Shown here: piece by piece, positions 13,696 to 35,569 of the stretch
Layout: the number at the start of each line of letters is the position of its first letter
Position numbering within the stretch: position 1 is the first letter of the stretch
From: Ptychodera flava
Lineage: Eukaryota > Hemichordata > Enteropneusta > Ptychoderidae
Direction: 5' to 3'
NCBI RefSeq assembly: GCF_041260155.1
Contig: NC_091932.1
Location: 12,895,441 to 12,959,440 of the forward strand
Length of the DNA stretch: 64,000 nt
Position numbers and translations under genes: made by a program
Notes under the pieces: generated by a model
Told to the model about the DNA's origin: nothing
Databases searched by the model: none
What the model saw: the letters and a program-made list of their open reading frames with translations, nothing else

Positions 13696-13712
13696 TCCCG
13701 GACGAGCCCCCA
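13696..13712 (-). promoter_or_regulatory. Primer-binding site, tRNA-Pro type
   Basis: On the minus strand TGGGGGCTCGTCCGGGA lies three bases inside the 5' LTR. It is complementary to the 3' end of tRNA-Pro, the same primer used by many vertebrate gammaretroviruses. Confidence 0.85.
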
Positions 13713-13715
13713 ATT

Positions 13716-14279
13716 TGTTACGTGCAGAGAAAACGAACAAAAGGGTGAACTCAGCAGTTTCCGTTTAAACAAAATTTATTACGAACAAAACTAATTGCTA
13801 AGTCAGGGATAGAGTACAAGCTTTAAAAGTGTACAGACTACTTATCTCAGCTGGGACGGCAAAGCTCCAGTCTCAGAGTTGTAACAGTCAGTTGGATGAA
13901 TGAACAGTCCTTGCAGGCTTGAAGCTGCACAAAGTCCACAGTATAAATCCAGCGTTGACAGTGAAGGTCTTGAAAAGTCTTGAGAATGACTACTGCTGGA
14001 GTTTAGTAACACAAGAGACACGATCCCAAAAGTCTGACTGGAAGCTGAGCACGTCCCTTTTATAAAGGCATATAAGAACAATCTAGAACTTTTATTGACA
14101 TGCTAATTACTGTTCTAAAATTATCTCTCCTTACACAACTAATCAACTTTCCAGAACATTCCAAACATGACTAATTGAATTCAAGGTTGTGAGGTCATTA
14201 AGGGCAGTGACCTTGAGAATGTTCTAGACTAATTGAACTCAGGTCATGATGAGTGTGGGGGGAAATGACCTACATAACA
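13716..14279 (-). repeat. 5' LTR (564 bp)
   Basis: Promoter LTR of the minus-strand element. It has a TATA-like box (TATAAAAG on the minus strand, about 14057-14064) and an AATAAA signal (13775-13780) near its inner end. Begins TG, ends CA; flanked on the outside by TACC. Confidence 0.95.
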
Positions 14280-14283
14280 TACC

Positions 14284-15294
14284 TACTGTTATTAAGAGAG
14301 CTCTGTGGACAACATTCTTATTGCGCAAAACTTGCTCACTGTCACATGGTGAGTCATTCCTTGTCGATAACGTTATCTTGTCTAACATGTCGTATCTTTG
14401 TAAGGTTGCGAGAAACGTACAATGTTCACTGCGATAACAGTGTTGACAGGCAAAACAGATATCTTCAATCAATTTGCCAGTCTAATCTTTGTACATTGAC
14501 ACTATAGGTTTTTGATTACGTCGTCTTCCGCAAGACAGCTGCTTGTTATCGACGCTGAATAAACCCATTTTACTTCTTGCTTTTCTAGTTGACGTCATCA
14601 GCTGAAAAAAATCCGTTGCCACAAATTTGAATCGAAGCTCTGGCCAACGAAATTTTGTGCGTCTAAGAATAAGGGAAAGTTTCAACAAAAATGACAAACA
14701 CCATTACTAAGGTGAAATATAAACAAAGAAGTAATTATCACTTCAAATAAGTATGTCTAGTGTTTGCGTTAATTAAGTCGATGTAGAGAGTTCGACATAA
14801 TTTGAAACCATGGCTACCATTGAAATATATTTGCAAATGATAAAGCAAGGCACCTATATTTACACTGGTTGAATTTTTCCCTTCAGAAAAATGTTCTGTA
14901 GTGATCAACTGAAGGTAAACAATCCCCTCTACTTTGTGACATGCACATGAAGATGTTTGATTGAAAACACAGCGAAGTAATAACATCGCGTAAAGTTAAC
15001 ACAATATCTTTGAGTACTCACAGTATTTTAAGATAAATGAAGACATCGGGTTGAATGCATTCGACTCATAAGACCAGATTAATTTGAGCATTCTCCCCCT
15101 TTTATTTTCTTGATACACATGCAATCATCCCTCTTTCCGTCTAAATACAAAAAGGTGCAAAGGCGATTACTCACAGTTTTATATTGGGCTAGAAGAGATA
15201 TTTTAAATCTTAAATGTTTTGCTGAATAATAATATATGGATGTTTATCTGAGTGTTTTTCCTCTCTTCCTATCCATCAGACAATTTTTTTGAAA
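14284..15294. other. Region upstream of the CTLD gene, no other gene
   Basis: Contains the promoter and any 5' UTR of the CTLD gene. A pyrimidine-rich tract ending in CAG at about 15280 may be an acceptor for an upstream UTR exon. No conserved domain in either strand. Confidence 0.4.
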
Positions 15295-18200
15295 ATGACA
15301 CCTGTAGATTCGTCCTGGAGATTGGTGTTTGCTCTTTTCATGGCGAGACATATCGGTGAGGTTTTTGATATTGTAACTTACATTTCAAGAAAAAGATTCA
15401 AGATTGATCATGACGCTTTGCACGTTTACCACAAATACATGAAAATCTAAGAAGTTATCTGAGACAAGCCCTTGTGCAGGATACACATTTGTCCCTAACG
15501 CGACGGCCCTTAGGGACCTTACAGCGTGAGATCTCTTGTCATTATTAATCAAATACATGTAGTTTTATTGAGCTCTTTGGTCTGACCAGTCATAATATTG
15601 TCACTCAAACTATTCCTTAATTGCCGCTGTCAGTAACTTTCAAGAAAAACATGATTTTTTCCTTTTAAAATTTCTAGGATGTGAAAGCTAAAGATGATGA
15701 AAATACCCGGGTGTCAGGTAATGTAGATAACTTCACACACCTCTTACATGTGCAGCCATACAGAGCTGTAAATAAGATGAAGTGTTTTGCGTCATCAAAG
15801 GGAATTTAAAAGTGTCATTATCAAGTGTTCAGGTGACAAATCTTTTTGATGCATAATGGGGCATGAAAATAGAGTTTGACTGTCGTATCTGATGGTGCCG
15901 TATTTGTACTATGGGGTCGATACTGACTGGTAACTTTCTACTTTGTCATACGTCCCATGGGGGCATGAATATACCTGTACTTGATGTTGATTTGAAAGTG
16001 CAAGCGTCAGCGGCGATAGGATGCCCAACAATATTAGACAGGGACAACAATCCGGCTCCTACAGTGTACGTCGGAGATAGATGTTATTGGTTTCAAGCTG
16101 AGACAACTTTTCCTCAATCGTGGATCAACGCAATAGACTGGTGCAGATTACGTGGTGGCTATCTGGTCAAGTTTGAAACACAGTCTGAAGAAACTGCCGT
16201 TATCTCTTACATCAACTCACGGGGATACACTCAAACTGATGAATTCTGGACGAGTGGAAAGTGCCAATATCCAAATGATGTATACAATGGTAATAAATGT
16301 GACGATCCTGCAAACTGGCTCTGGATTACAGGTAAGTATTCCCTCAGTAAATGGTCAAATATGAAATATGCTCTTTACTAAGGCACATTGTTCAGCAATT
16401 TGAGCATAGCTAGTAAACCATGGAGAAGTAGTCTGCCGTGATTCAAAAAATAAATTATACACCAGCTGATTAATGCTGGACACTCATTCGGAATTGATCT
16501 TAATGATATCAGTTTTCCTGAACGTTGAGGGCATGGACCTCAATTGCATTCATAAATTCAGAATACATGTAATTCGTCTTTGAAGTGCTATACTCGATCA
16601 TCTGTACTATACTGTACACTTCTTTGCAGTTACAATAGACAAAATAAGTCAGGATACAGCATATCGTCTACACGGTTGAATATTGTACAAGTCACACAAT
16701 ACTGCATTGCAGATATTTAACTGTTACATATTAATATTGACTCATTTCACCCGGCTGTCAACCGACTGTATATATACGAGAAATGGAACTCTCGCGAGAT
16801 ATCGTCATGAGCGAAAAAAAATCTATCTGTTGCATTCTTCTCAGTATGTTTTGGTCAAGCCATCCACTCTGTTTCCAGATGGTGGGTTGAGTGGTGACAT
16901 CATGACCTACACTAACTGGGACACCAACGAACCAAACCCTAGCACTACTTCTGACAAGAATTACAACATGATCTTGAAAAAAACGGGATTTCTGTCTTAC
17001 TGGGGATGGTACGACGAAATGTATGACAAACAGACAAACTTCATCTGTGAATTTGGTAAGAAAATATTGAATGAAAACTTTAGGAACAAGTTTTCAGATT
17101 ATATAATCTTGAACGAGATTAAGGCATGGAAATTACTAAAGAACAGAATCGTATCAGTAAAGTTGAATGTGTAGAAAATGGTATTTTGAAATCTGCCATG
17201 ACAGCGGTACGACTGATGATCACGCACACAAATTATTTCCCTTTTTTCTTAAACATTTTATAGATCCGGTCACCATCACAACAGCGACACCAACAACGGA
17301 TAGGACTTCCACACAGGCCATAAATAAAACCACAAACGGCCTTCAAACCACCGCAAACCCAGCAAATAGTTCTACGGAGCTGACCAAAGTGTATTTATCG
17401 ACAGAAATGACGACGATTGAGGGTAAGTCTTTCATCTTTTTGATTACCAAACCTCCAATTGGAACTACATAATGTGTATATAGCGGTATATATATCTTCC
17501 GCTACATATAGACGCATTTGTATGTAATGCCTTATATTCATATAACGGCAATACGCATGCAGTGTTAAGTCAGGTCTGAAAAGTTTACATATTAAGGAAA
17601 GTTGAAAATGCCAGAAACAATTCTTTGTTAATTTCATATATAACACAGGCTTTGTGTATTATTAAGTCATAAATAATCTGAAGTTCATGAGTACAAAAAT
17701 CGTGTAGATACCGAATTTCAGGACGAGCCTATCCATAGTGTTGAATGTGACTGACATGATTGTAATGACGTGTCATTGTGCCGTTCGAAGCCAGTGGAAT
17801 CCGCCGTCTGATTTTCATTGCAAGAAAATCATGTGAATTACTTAACGATCAACGATAAATCACAGGTATGTCCTCGTTCATGTCACTTTCGAGACTTCAT
17901 ATTTTGTGTTGTCTTTAAAGATCGCTCTACAGTTCCGATTACTATGACAACAGCAGAAGATGAATCTACATCAATGATCTTGACGTCATCAACGTATCCA
18001 TCAACCACAGTGAAGATGCCGACCACAGCCACGTCTACACCGAAAGAGACACCCGTATCAAGTGACTCACCGACTACAATGGAGAGGGGAACCACAGCAA
18101 CAATGACAACAACGACAACAACCACTCCCACTCAGTGTCCCCATGTACTTGATGAATTGAATAATCCTATTTTGACTGTGCCAGTGGCCGGCCGCTGTTA

Positions 18201-19747
18201 CTGGTTCAATGCTGAGAGAGCTCTGAATCTCCAATGGTTGCATGCTAACGACTGGTGCAGATCACGTGGTGGCCACCTCGTCAAATTTGAGACGCAGTCT
18301 GAAGAAACCGCCGTTATCGCTTATATCAACTCACAGGGCTACACTCAAACTGATGAATTCTGGACGAGTGGAAAGTGTCAATATCCAAATGATGTATACA
18401 ATGGTAATAAATGTGACGACCCTGCAAACTGGCTCTGGATTACAGGTGATGCTTAATTTTATCATTTTCTGCAATTGCATGATTTATCATGAATATCGAA
18501 TTATCTTTACTGGTGTCTTTTCCCCCGTGCCTTTACTATTCTATAACGGTACCGGTCAGTCATTTGCAAAGGGCTATGGTTTCTAAAACGACACATTTTC
18601 TAATTTATCGAATAAAAACACTAAAGAGTTCGAATGTGATTCTTTGTCGTCAGATGGTGGACTGAGTGGTGACGTCATGACCTACACTAACTGGGACTCA
18701 AACGAACCAAACCCTAGCACTACTTCTGACAAGAGTTACAACATGGTCTTGAGAAAAACGGGATTTCTGTCTTACTGGGGATGGTACGACGAAATGTATG
18801 ACAAACAGACAAACTTCATCTGTGAATTTGGTAGGTGAATATGACACTTTGCCGATCAAAGATTGGCCGACTATGTAATCAAGTGCAAAAGTGAGATGTT
18901 GCATCATGATGCATCTTATTTATCTTTCAATAGATCCATTTGAAGCAGTAAATGTGACAACGCCACAGACGCCGGAGAAAACCACGCAAAGTGACTCGAC
19001 AACTCAGAGAACGACAAAAGTGACATCTTCTACTGTCTCAACGACTTCAAGATGTTGTGATTGCGATGAAAGTAAAGATGACCCCGGTAGGGGTGCCGTG
19101 GGATCTATCCATCCATCCATCCATCCATCCAAACATACATACATGCATACATACATGAATGCATACATATATTCATACGTACGTACGTACGTACGGACAT
19201 ACATAAATATATACGTACATACATACATGGCTTACATACATGTATATGCATATATACGTACTTAATTATAGCCAGTCACTGTGACGTGTAAAATGCTTTA
19301 TTAAAGGAACTAGATTTTGTTAAAGGTATGCGGAAAATACGCAGGCATACACATATACTGTATGCGTAAACATATATCTCATCTTTCTTTTAATAGATTT
19401 CACTTTTGGTTTGTTGACTGGCCTCATAGTTGGATCTGCAATCGGGGCTACCATAGCAACCATCTTGACCCTTCTGATCTGCAAGGGGTAAGTTGAAACC
19501 AGAAAATCATTGTAATCGATACCATTGTAACATTTGCTCTTGATCGAAACTCAAGGAGTTGACCTAGTTACGCGTAAAGGACTGCACTGGATTAGGTCAG
19601 TCCGATGACGCGTTCTAGAATAAAACTGCTCATACTTTTTTTAAAGAAAATGTTCAAATGTCCGTAGAACATAATTATCTTCAAAGTTTGAAGGTAGAAT
19701 CACAGTGATTCTATTCAGGGACACTGTGTACTAGTAGGTAGCTAGCA

Positions 19748-19845
<98 letters not shown>

Positions 19846-20754
19846 TATCTAAATTGAACATGAGCAAACTGATCAAACACTCGAAAAGAATGTCATATGT
19901 GCCTCTGACAACAATACATCAATTCGATCTCTTCAAAAAAGGACAGAAGAGATGTATTTGGATAAAATTTTGTAAATTTGTACCTTAGTTGAAGATGTGC
20001 TGAACCTTCAACCCTGCAGACGGAACACATGAAAAAGCAGTGGTATAGTTTCTAGTATCTATTAAATACATACACTATTACATATAATGTAAAGGGGTCG
20101 CTCTTACAAACTGCAAAGTCCAGCTCGTGGTAAAGCTTTGTAATAATGTTTATATTCATATCATCTATACTGAACATAACTTGACTTTAATTATGACAGA
20201 GAGGGTGTACAATGACCGAGAAAAGTACAAAGAAGTAACTGCATTCCTTTGCGCAAATGTATAGAATTATCTTTCCCCAGTGCAAATTCGATTTACAGTA
20301 TAGTTATCGGCTTGAACATGAGAGATAACAAAAGTGATAGGACAAAAAATATTGTAAAATTTTGAGAGTGCGAAAACCTGTCCTCGAGGCTGATTCTACC
20401 TCGACATCATTAACGATTAAACAAAAACTCAGCTTGTCTGATGTGATGTTACGTCACCAAATTTTTTACAGATATCCAAAATGTCGACCACAGAAAGTCA
20501 ACAACCTAACCAAGTCGAGTCAAGACTGCGGAGCACAAATTGAAAACGCTGGCCATGGCCACAACTTATCCGGGTCAACGGTGGGCTTGATGGGTGATAT
20601 CCCTCTGGAACGATTATCTCATACAGCTTTGGATGTTTGCAATAACGTTGAAACGCAGGAGAACATTTATGTTGATCATAATACCGACCTTGCAACCTTC
20701 AAAGGTGGTCCGAATACCGTTCAAGGGTTCAAGGAAGAGTCGGAAAGCGCTTGA
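15295..20754 (+). CDS. CTLD gene: transmembrane receptor with two C-type lectin domains
   Basis: Nine exons by splice-site reading: 15295-15355 (signal peptide, MTPVDSSWRLVFALFMARHI), 16011-16331 and 16879-17055 (CTLD1), 17264-17422 (Thr-rich linker), 17921-18445 and 18654-18830 (Thr-rich linker plus CTLD2), 18934-19086 (stalk), 19397-19487 (TM), 20472-20754 (tail). Total 1947 nt, 648 residues, in frame throughout. Internal extracellular exons are phase 1-1 and the TM exon is 1-2, the same plan as genes A to C. Both lectin domains keep the EPN motif associated with mannose-type sugar binding. The linkers are mucin-like and probably O-glycosylated. The tail has one obvious tyrosine motif, ENIYVDH. 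It is probably a cell-surface carbohydrate-recognition receptor. A small skipped phase 1-1 exon could have been missed. A candidate AATAAA lies at 21181. Confidence 0.85.
16011..17055 (+). other. CTLD1 (two exons)
   Basis: Exons 16011-16331 and 16879-17055. Motifs: GDRCYWFQAE, WINAIDWCRLRGGYLVKF, DEFWTSGKCQYPNDVYNGNK, ANWLWITG, then TNWDTNEPNPS with EPN, and GWYDEMYDKQTNFICEF. The WND position reads WYD. An extra Cys pair lies in the GKC...NKC insertion. Confidence 0.88.
17921..18830 (+). other. Thr-rich linker plus CTLD2 (two exons)
   Basis: Exon 17921-18445 begins with about 65 residues rich in Thr, Ser and Pro, then the CTLD (GRCYWFNAERAL, then NDWCRSRGGHLVKF). Exon 18654-18830 completes it (TNWDSNEPNPS, FICEF). 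From the WCR motif onward it is almost identical to CTLD1, while the first 40 residues are more diverged. Confidence 0.88.
19106..19262. repeat. Mixed CATC / CATA / GTAC microsatellite
   Basis: Begins about 20 bases after the donor of the stalk exon (donor at 19087). Tetranucleotide runs CATC, CATA, GTAC and degenerate CATA. Confidence 0.9.
19397..19487 (+). other. TM exon of the CTLD gene
   Basis: Encodes DFTFGLLTGLIVG followed by SAIGATIATILTLLICKG, a single membrane helix. Phase 1 in, phase 2 out, as in genes A, B and C. Confidence 0.85.
19752..19847. repeat. (CT)n microsatellite
   Basis: About 95 bp of CT with one interruption, in the last intron of the CTLD gene. Confidence 0.95.
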
Positions 20755-21693
20755 AAGAAGATAGTCATCATTTCAGTGAATATTAATGACTCAAGGGTAT
20801 ATGTACAATTTTTATGCGTTCCGTAGATAAATGAATGAACAAATTTTGAGACAGATGTAAGTGAACATTTTCTGTTGAATTCTTGTCAAAGTTTTAAGTT
20901 TACGTCATGTTTCATTTTCTTGACGATTGTACCTTTCTGTTGTGACAGTTTCGTTGCCCTGTTGAAACCGAAGTAAACATGTCATCAAATGTCGGTAAAT
21001 GTAAGGTAACGTATCAAAATTTTCAATGTGACCATGATTTTATTCTTAAATTTGAAAGCGACTTGACGAAATCTTGTGAGCCAAAGTTTACGTCTTTCAC
21101 TTTCGACGCGCATGCTACCTAATTCTGTCGGAAGTGATTTTAGTGCTCCACAAGCACCAAACATTATCTTATAAAATACAAATAAATTACATTTAAACAC
21201 TCCATCCTAGCAATCAACGTAATTATGCGGTGTAATATTGTGTTTTATCACATATGTAACGTTGTTTACATGCATAAGCACGTGCGTATTGCAAATACCT
21301 TAGGGCGTGCAAATTGTAATAATTACGATCTTGTGGTCGGGTGAACGCTGGACAGCCCCGTGTGTCACTGGGGCTGTTTAGCGTATACATAGGTAACCAC
21401 AAGCGACTGTAACAATAGGTGAAGGTATGTCGGCAGTATCACGAAAGTTGACACGGGAGTTGACATCGTCAATTTGGCCTATCTCAGTAGCGGATTCCCC
21501 CGACAAATTCGTCGTTACATATTGCAACATAGTGAGCGGACAGCGGAATTTAACGCTTATTAATTGGAAGCATCCAAATTTTAAAATTAAATTTTGATCT
21601 CTGCTAGCAAAAAGTATCATAATAAAGACTGAAGAGCCCCTATCTCCATTGCCATAGATACCGCCCCTCCAACACTTTGTGATATTGGGTAGT
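20755..21693. other. Tail-to-tail 3' intergenic region
   Basis: Lies between the stop codons of the convergent CTLD gene and gene A, and holds both 3' UTRs. Candidate poly(A) signals: AATAAA at 21181 (plus) and its complement at 21038-21043 (minus). Confidence 0.5.
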
Positions 21694-30995
<9,302 letters not shown>

Positions 30996-31849
30996 TTGGG
31001 TTTGGTGTTAATCGGTTTCCCTTTCCAGGGTTGAAAACGAGGCCGGTAGTCTTCCTGGGAATAGGAGTCTTCTTACCAAGAAAATACAACGGCCTAACGA
31101 CACTCTATTTCCTGCTGTACTGTCATGACCCGCATTGTGGTTGACGTTTTACCTGTCAAAATACTTTGTCTGCATATGACTGCAAGGTCACAGAGGACAG
31201 ACCAATGTAGAGCCCTCAACGTTCGACTGGAGTGCGACAATTCGTTAGGGTAGTGTAATAGCTGTATTTCTTTCCGCTTGCAGGGAATTTATAAACATAG
31301 ATGCTAATTTATTCCAAACAAAAGCATATTAGATACTTATGAGAACACGTGAAGCGTAAATCTAATAAATTTGGCGGAAATTACAACTGTTTAAAGCTTG
31401 CATGTGACCGAGTCGAAAGGTATATGCATTGTCAGAACTTAATATATTTAGGTGAAGCGACGACAACAACATTTCATTTCCGACGTGAATTCTAAAAAAA
31501 GTTTTGACATCACTAGGTAAATTGGGTCAATCATTCACGCTATTTAGTATTTCCAGGAGGAGTATAACATATATTTGTACGCATCCTGAAATATGTTATG
31601 CAAGTCATACTCGGCCATTTGACAAATTATCGACCAGACTTGAATTGGTCTTAAAACAAACGTTATAAACCTATATATAACGTTATTATAACGTTATATA
31701 ACAAAACATTATAATTCCGGTTTACCTGAAATTTGAAAAAAGAAAGAAAGAAATAAATAATCGTGAGCGCTAATCTTCCGAATTTGACTCTGAACACTAG
31801 ACAGTACAAACATGAAAATCAGCAGAAAAGTATAAACTTATAATAAAGA

Positions 31850-32925
31850 CCTTTTTAGACTCTTTGTCTGACCTGAAAATAGGACAGAACACCTTCTTTC
31901 ACAATAAAGGTTGCATAATTTGTACATTCGTTTTGAAAAGAGTCTTTCAAAGTCATTTTTCACTACTAACAAAAGCGTTCAAAGCATGCAACCTGTATGT
32001 TGAAGCTATTATCAATTGGCGCCCTTTACTCTTAGATAGGAAAATCCATTTTGGCATCGCAATCTTGACTATTAAAATGACTAAAATCACGGGATTGGAA
32101 GAGGGCTAGTTGTTTGTGTGTATCCTCCTTACTGATCTACAAAATGCCTGAAAATACGCGACTCAGAAAACAGAACGATTTAAAACTTTCATCGGAGAAC
32201 TTAAGACTATTCTCTTTCATAATAAAGGAGAAACTTTGGGATCCGAGTAACAAATTACTTAATGAAATTTACCGATTCGATACTTGAAGTTCAAACTGGT
32301 CCTTGTGTTAAGTCTATACTTTGAAATAAAATTTGCAGTTTTCACAAAAAAGCGAAACAATGAATATTTAAGTCGACTGGCTTCAAAATGAGTGCTCTAA
32401 AGCAGTGGACTAAAAAAGTATTGTAAAACATGTAAGAAATTTGAATATCTCTCCCGAAGGCGAATCTTTATTTGAGAATTTGACTACTTTATCAGAGTTT
32501 ATGTTGATGTCATCACGTCGTTACGGGCTTATTAAGGGATTCCAGAAAATATTACGTGTGGTTGCATTGTAGAAATGAGCGCACCGTAGGGACTTTATAC
32601 TATGCACTTCCCAAACACGCTAATTCCCTTTGTCAATAATAACAACAACACAAACAATATAATAATAATCTAGTTGCTGATGGCCTTTCAAAAATCAGTA
32701 AAACACAACAAGGATGTTCACGTGACAACAAGAAAGTTGACTATCAACCTTTTCTATTCTTCACTCTCGCGTCATGAGACGAGATTCAACTAGCGAGAGT
32801 TTATCAAAACAAGGTGTCAAAGCAAGACGTGATTATAATAGCAAATATATTAATTTCATCAGCGCCATTTTTATTTTGTGTACAGCAGATCTTCCTCTTA
32901 AAAGCGTTCATGATTACAGACTCCT
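31850..32925. other. About 1.07 kb present only in duplication copy 1
   Basis: The flanks (AATAAAGACCT, then ACCAGTATAGTTTT) are adjacent at about 50180-50225 in copy 2. It could be an insertion here or a deletion in copy 2. No clear terminal repeats or coding domain. Confidence 0.5.
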
Positions 32926-33977
32926 TTAATAAGGTACCAGTATAGTTTTTGGGAATATTACACTCTCACCGAAAAGAATATTTGAAACATGATTTATTTT
33001 CATTAATCTTGTAGCAAGCACATGTGTATGGAAATGTAAAACTTTCAATCGATCTGTGAAGTCTTATGAATTTGAAATTAACGCTACAAATTTGTGATTT
33101 CCATGACGAGTTTTGAAACTTGAAATTAACGATTGATCAGCAGAACAGCGTCCCTGGCTCTCAGAATTGTTCAGCTGAGTATTTTCCGAAGGAACGATAG
33201 CTGTATATTGTAATACTTCTTAACTTTTGTTCAGAAAAAACAATCACATTTTTCAATTCTTCTAGGTAAATTGTATTGACGTACATAGTATCAGCTTCCA
33301 GTTACTGAGTATTTTGTACTCTTATGCGATGATATTGTTGGCAGTTGAATTATAGTACGGACTAAAAATGATTCATTTATCAAAAATAGCAATTGATACT
33401 AAACACATATACTTGCACTACAGGACACCGTGTTGATAACTTTTTATACTGCTTTTTATATGATAGATCATTCTAATGATTGCCATCAAAGTGGATTTGC
33501 AAATATGAGGTAGGATGATAACTAAACTAAAATTTTCAACAAAACGAGAACATGATGTAAATTGTATTCGATTTTCATTTGACACATACTTTATAGAGGA
33601 AGATTTCATGTCTTGAAACTAAATAATGAAAAAAACTGTCTGTAAAGTAAAATATAAAATCCTAATTGTATCGTTTGTATTTGCTGTGTAAATATTTTAT
33701 CTTTCAAGCACCGTACAGCATTTAAATTATCCGTTGTAAAAATATTGCGGCAGCTTCATATCGCCTCTTGAGTAGTCTACAATTAATATGACTTTCGAAC
33801 TCACAATTATCATTTTCGACGTTCACGGTAGTACTATAACTGCCAAACTGTGGCCCAGCTGTGTGTTAATTTTAATATTCCGGAGAATCAATGGAAAATA
33901 GACTCCGTTTAAGAGTATATACCTCACAGAAATGTCCCTTTGGTGATATGATCCTTTTATTACGGTAACGTCGCGTT

Positions 33978-34428
33978 CTAAATTGTCTCGTAGCTGTTAC
34001 AGTCTGACTGCAAACCTTCGTATGCAACGTTTTCAACAAAGCCCTCTGCTTCATTTGAGACCTTCCCGCCATCAGCGTCTGGTTCTGCAACGTCCTGAGC
34101 GTCGTCAGCTGTTTCGTAAGCTATGTTGTCGACGAACCCGTCTTCAGTAAATCTATCATCCACGCTTTGCTGAATCTCTGGGCGAGCTGAATGGTGTCCG
34201 CCGTTTCCCTGCTTCGTGTCGTCAGCCACTGTATAATCGCTCTTTTTATGAGGATCACCAATACTTGAATAGTATACATCACTTTCTTTGAGCTGAGTTG
34301 CCCCGTCCGTTACGTCATTCGTCGTCATGGTGACAGCTGTAAACGTTAATTTATCCTCATAGGTAACGTTATGGTGATGCATGCCTTCGTTGCCATCTGT
34401 TTGATTATCCGTTGTTTCATTCCTCTTT
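33978..34428 (-). other. Gene B cytoplasmic tail exon
   Basis: 149 residues. Motifs: NVTYEDKL, SDVYYSSIGD (fits the ITIM form V-x-Y-x-x-I), TEDGFVDNIAYETA, AEGFVENVAYEGL (fits V-x-Y-x-x-L), and the C-terminal NSYETI. The signalling role is inferred from motif form only. Confidence 0.82.
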
Positions 34429-35491
34429 CTGAAAGAAAAATATTAACCAATTTTATTTTAAAGCTTCATTTCCTTTACTTTTACATTTCAAAATATCCAT
34501 TCAACGACCTGATACATCAATGTGTCACTCTTTGCCTATAGTTCCGGATGGAAAACTTTCCTTTCAACAGTCTCAGTAAAAATTCCCGTTGGAATGGAGG
34601 AAGAGGAAGTTCCCTGTTCATACAATTTACGAGCATAATAGGTCGAAACTGTTTCTATCTTCATAATAGGTCGAAACTGTTTCTATCTTCTATGTTCATA
34701 GATTAGTAAATGAGCTATATTCTTCCATGATTTGCATTGCTCTGGAAAAATACTCCCCGAAACTCGATATGAAAATCTTTTGATTTTCCTTTGACAAGCA
34801 GTTGTCAGCAGGCTGTCATTTTAGGAAACTGTGTCAGCGTAAGTGTTGATGATTTTTATTTCGTTGATCGTGCTATCAACTCAGCTTGAGTCGATTATTC
34901 TATATGTCGCTGAGTCCCCAAATATGATTCCACCTATTGTCGGTCATTCCTACGTGGATCGTGTAAATATGGAAATTGTCAAAACTTTCCTTGCCAACAA
35001 TATGTGATATTATCAAGACTTAGCGTAATTTACCAACATTGTCTGTGCATAAGAATAAACGACGTTGGAGATGATGGAAATTCACCATGATCATTCAAAC
35101 ATCATTACTTTCGTACCTTCTCTTGTAAATAACGAAACAAACCACTACGGCAATGGCAATAATCAGTAGGGTTCCAGCAACTACGCCGCCAACGATACCT
35201 CCTGTAGACGTCCCTTTAGATGACTCTGCAGACTTTCCTGTAGATGTCAAATTAAGATGAGCTGATATTTATAATCGAAAAATAAAATATTAAATAATAG
35301 CTGTAAAATTGAGTCACACTCCTGCAATCAGCTTTAGGAACACGGTGCAACATGTTCGTTAAAATCTTGTTTATTGAGGCAACGTCATGGAAGAAGAAAG
35401 TGAATAAAACTTTGCAAACTAAATTGTCGCTTACTGTGATTCTGACGATTGAAAAATAATAACAATAATACTCACCATCATCATCACCACC

Positions 35492-35569
<78 letters not shown>

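Larger units (their letters stand above)
8106..14279 (-). mobile_element. Ty3/Gypsy LTR retrotransposon, Gmr1-like gene order
   Basis: A 6.17-kb element on the minus strand with two LTRs, a tRNA-Pro primer-binding site, a polypurine tract and a 4-bp target duplication. Reading along the minus strand the domains come in the order gag, CCHC knuckle, protease, integrase, reverse transcriptase, RNase H. In ordinary Gypsy elements integrase is last; integrase ahead of RT is the arrangement described for Gmr1-like elements, the group from which the vertebrate SCAN domain is thought to derive. The reading frame is broken several times (gag N-terminus, knuckle, HHCC zinc finger, integrase, RNase H), so this copy would not make a full polyprotein as written. 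The LTRs differ only by indels in short runs, so some breaks may not be real. Confidence 0.93.

Noticed and set aside
32665..32720. NLVADGLSKISKTQQG, similar to the end of a Gypsy RNase H domain
   Set aside because: Only about ten residues, no upstream RNase H or RT motif; treated as chance similarity.
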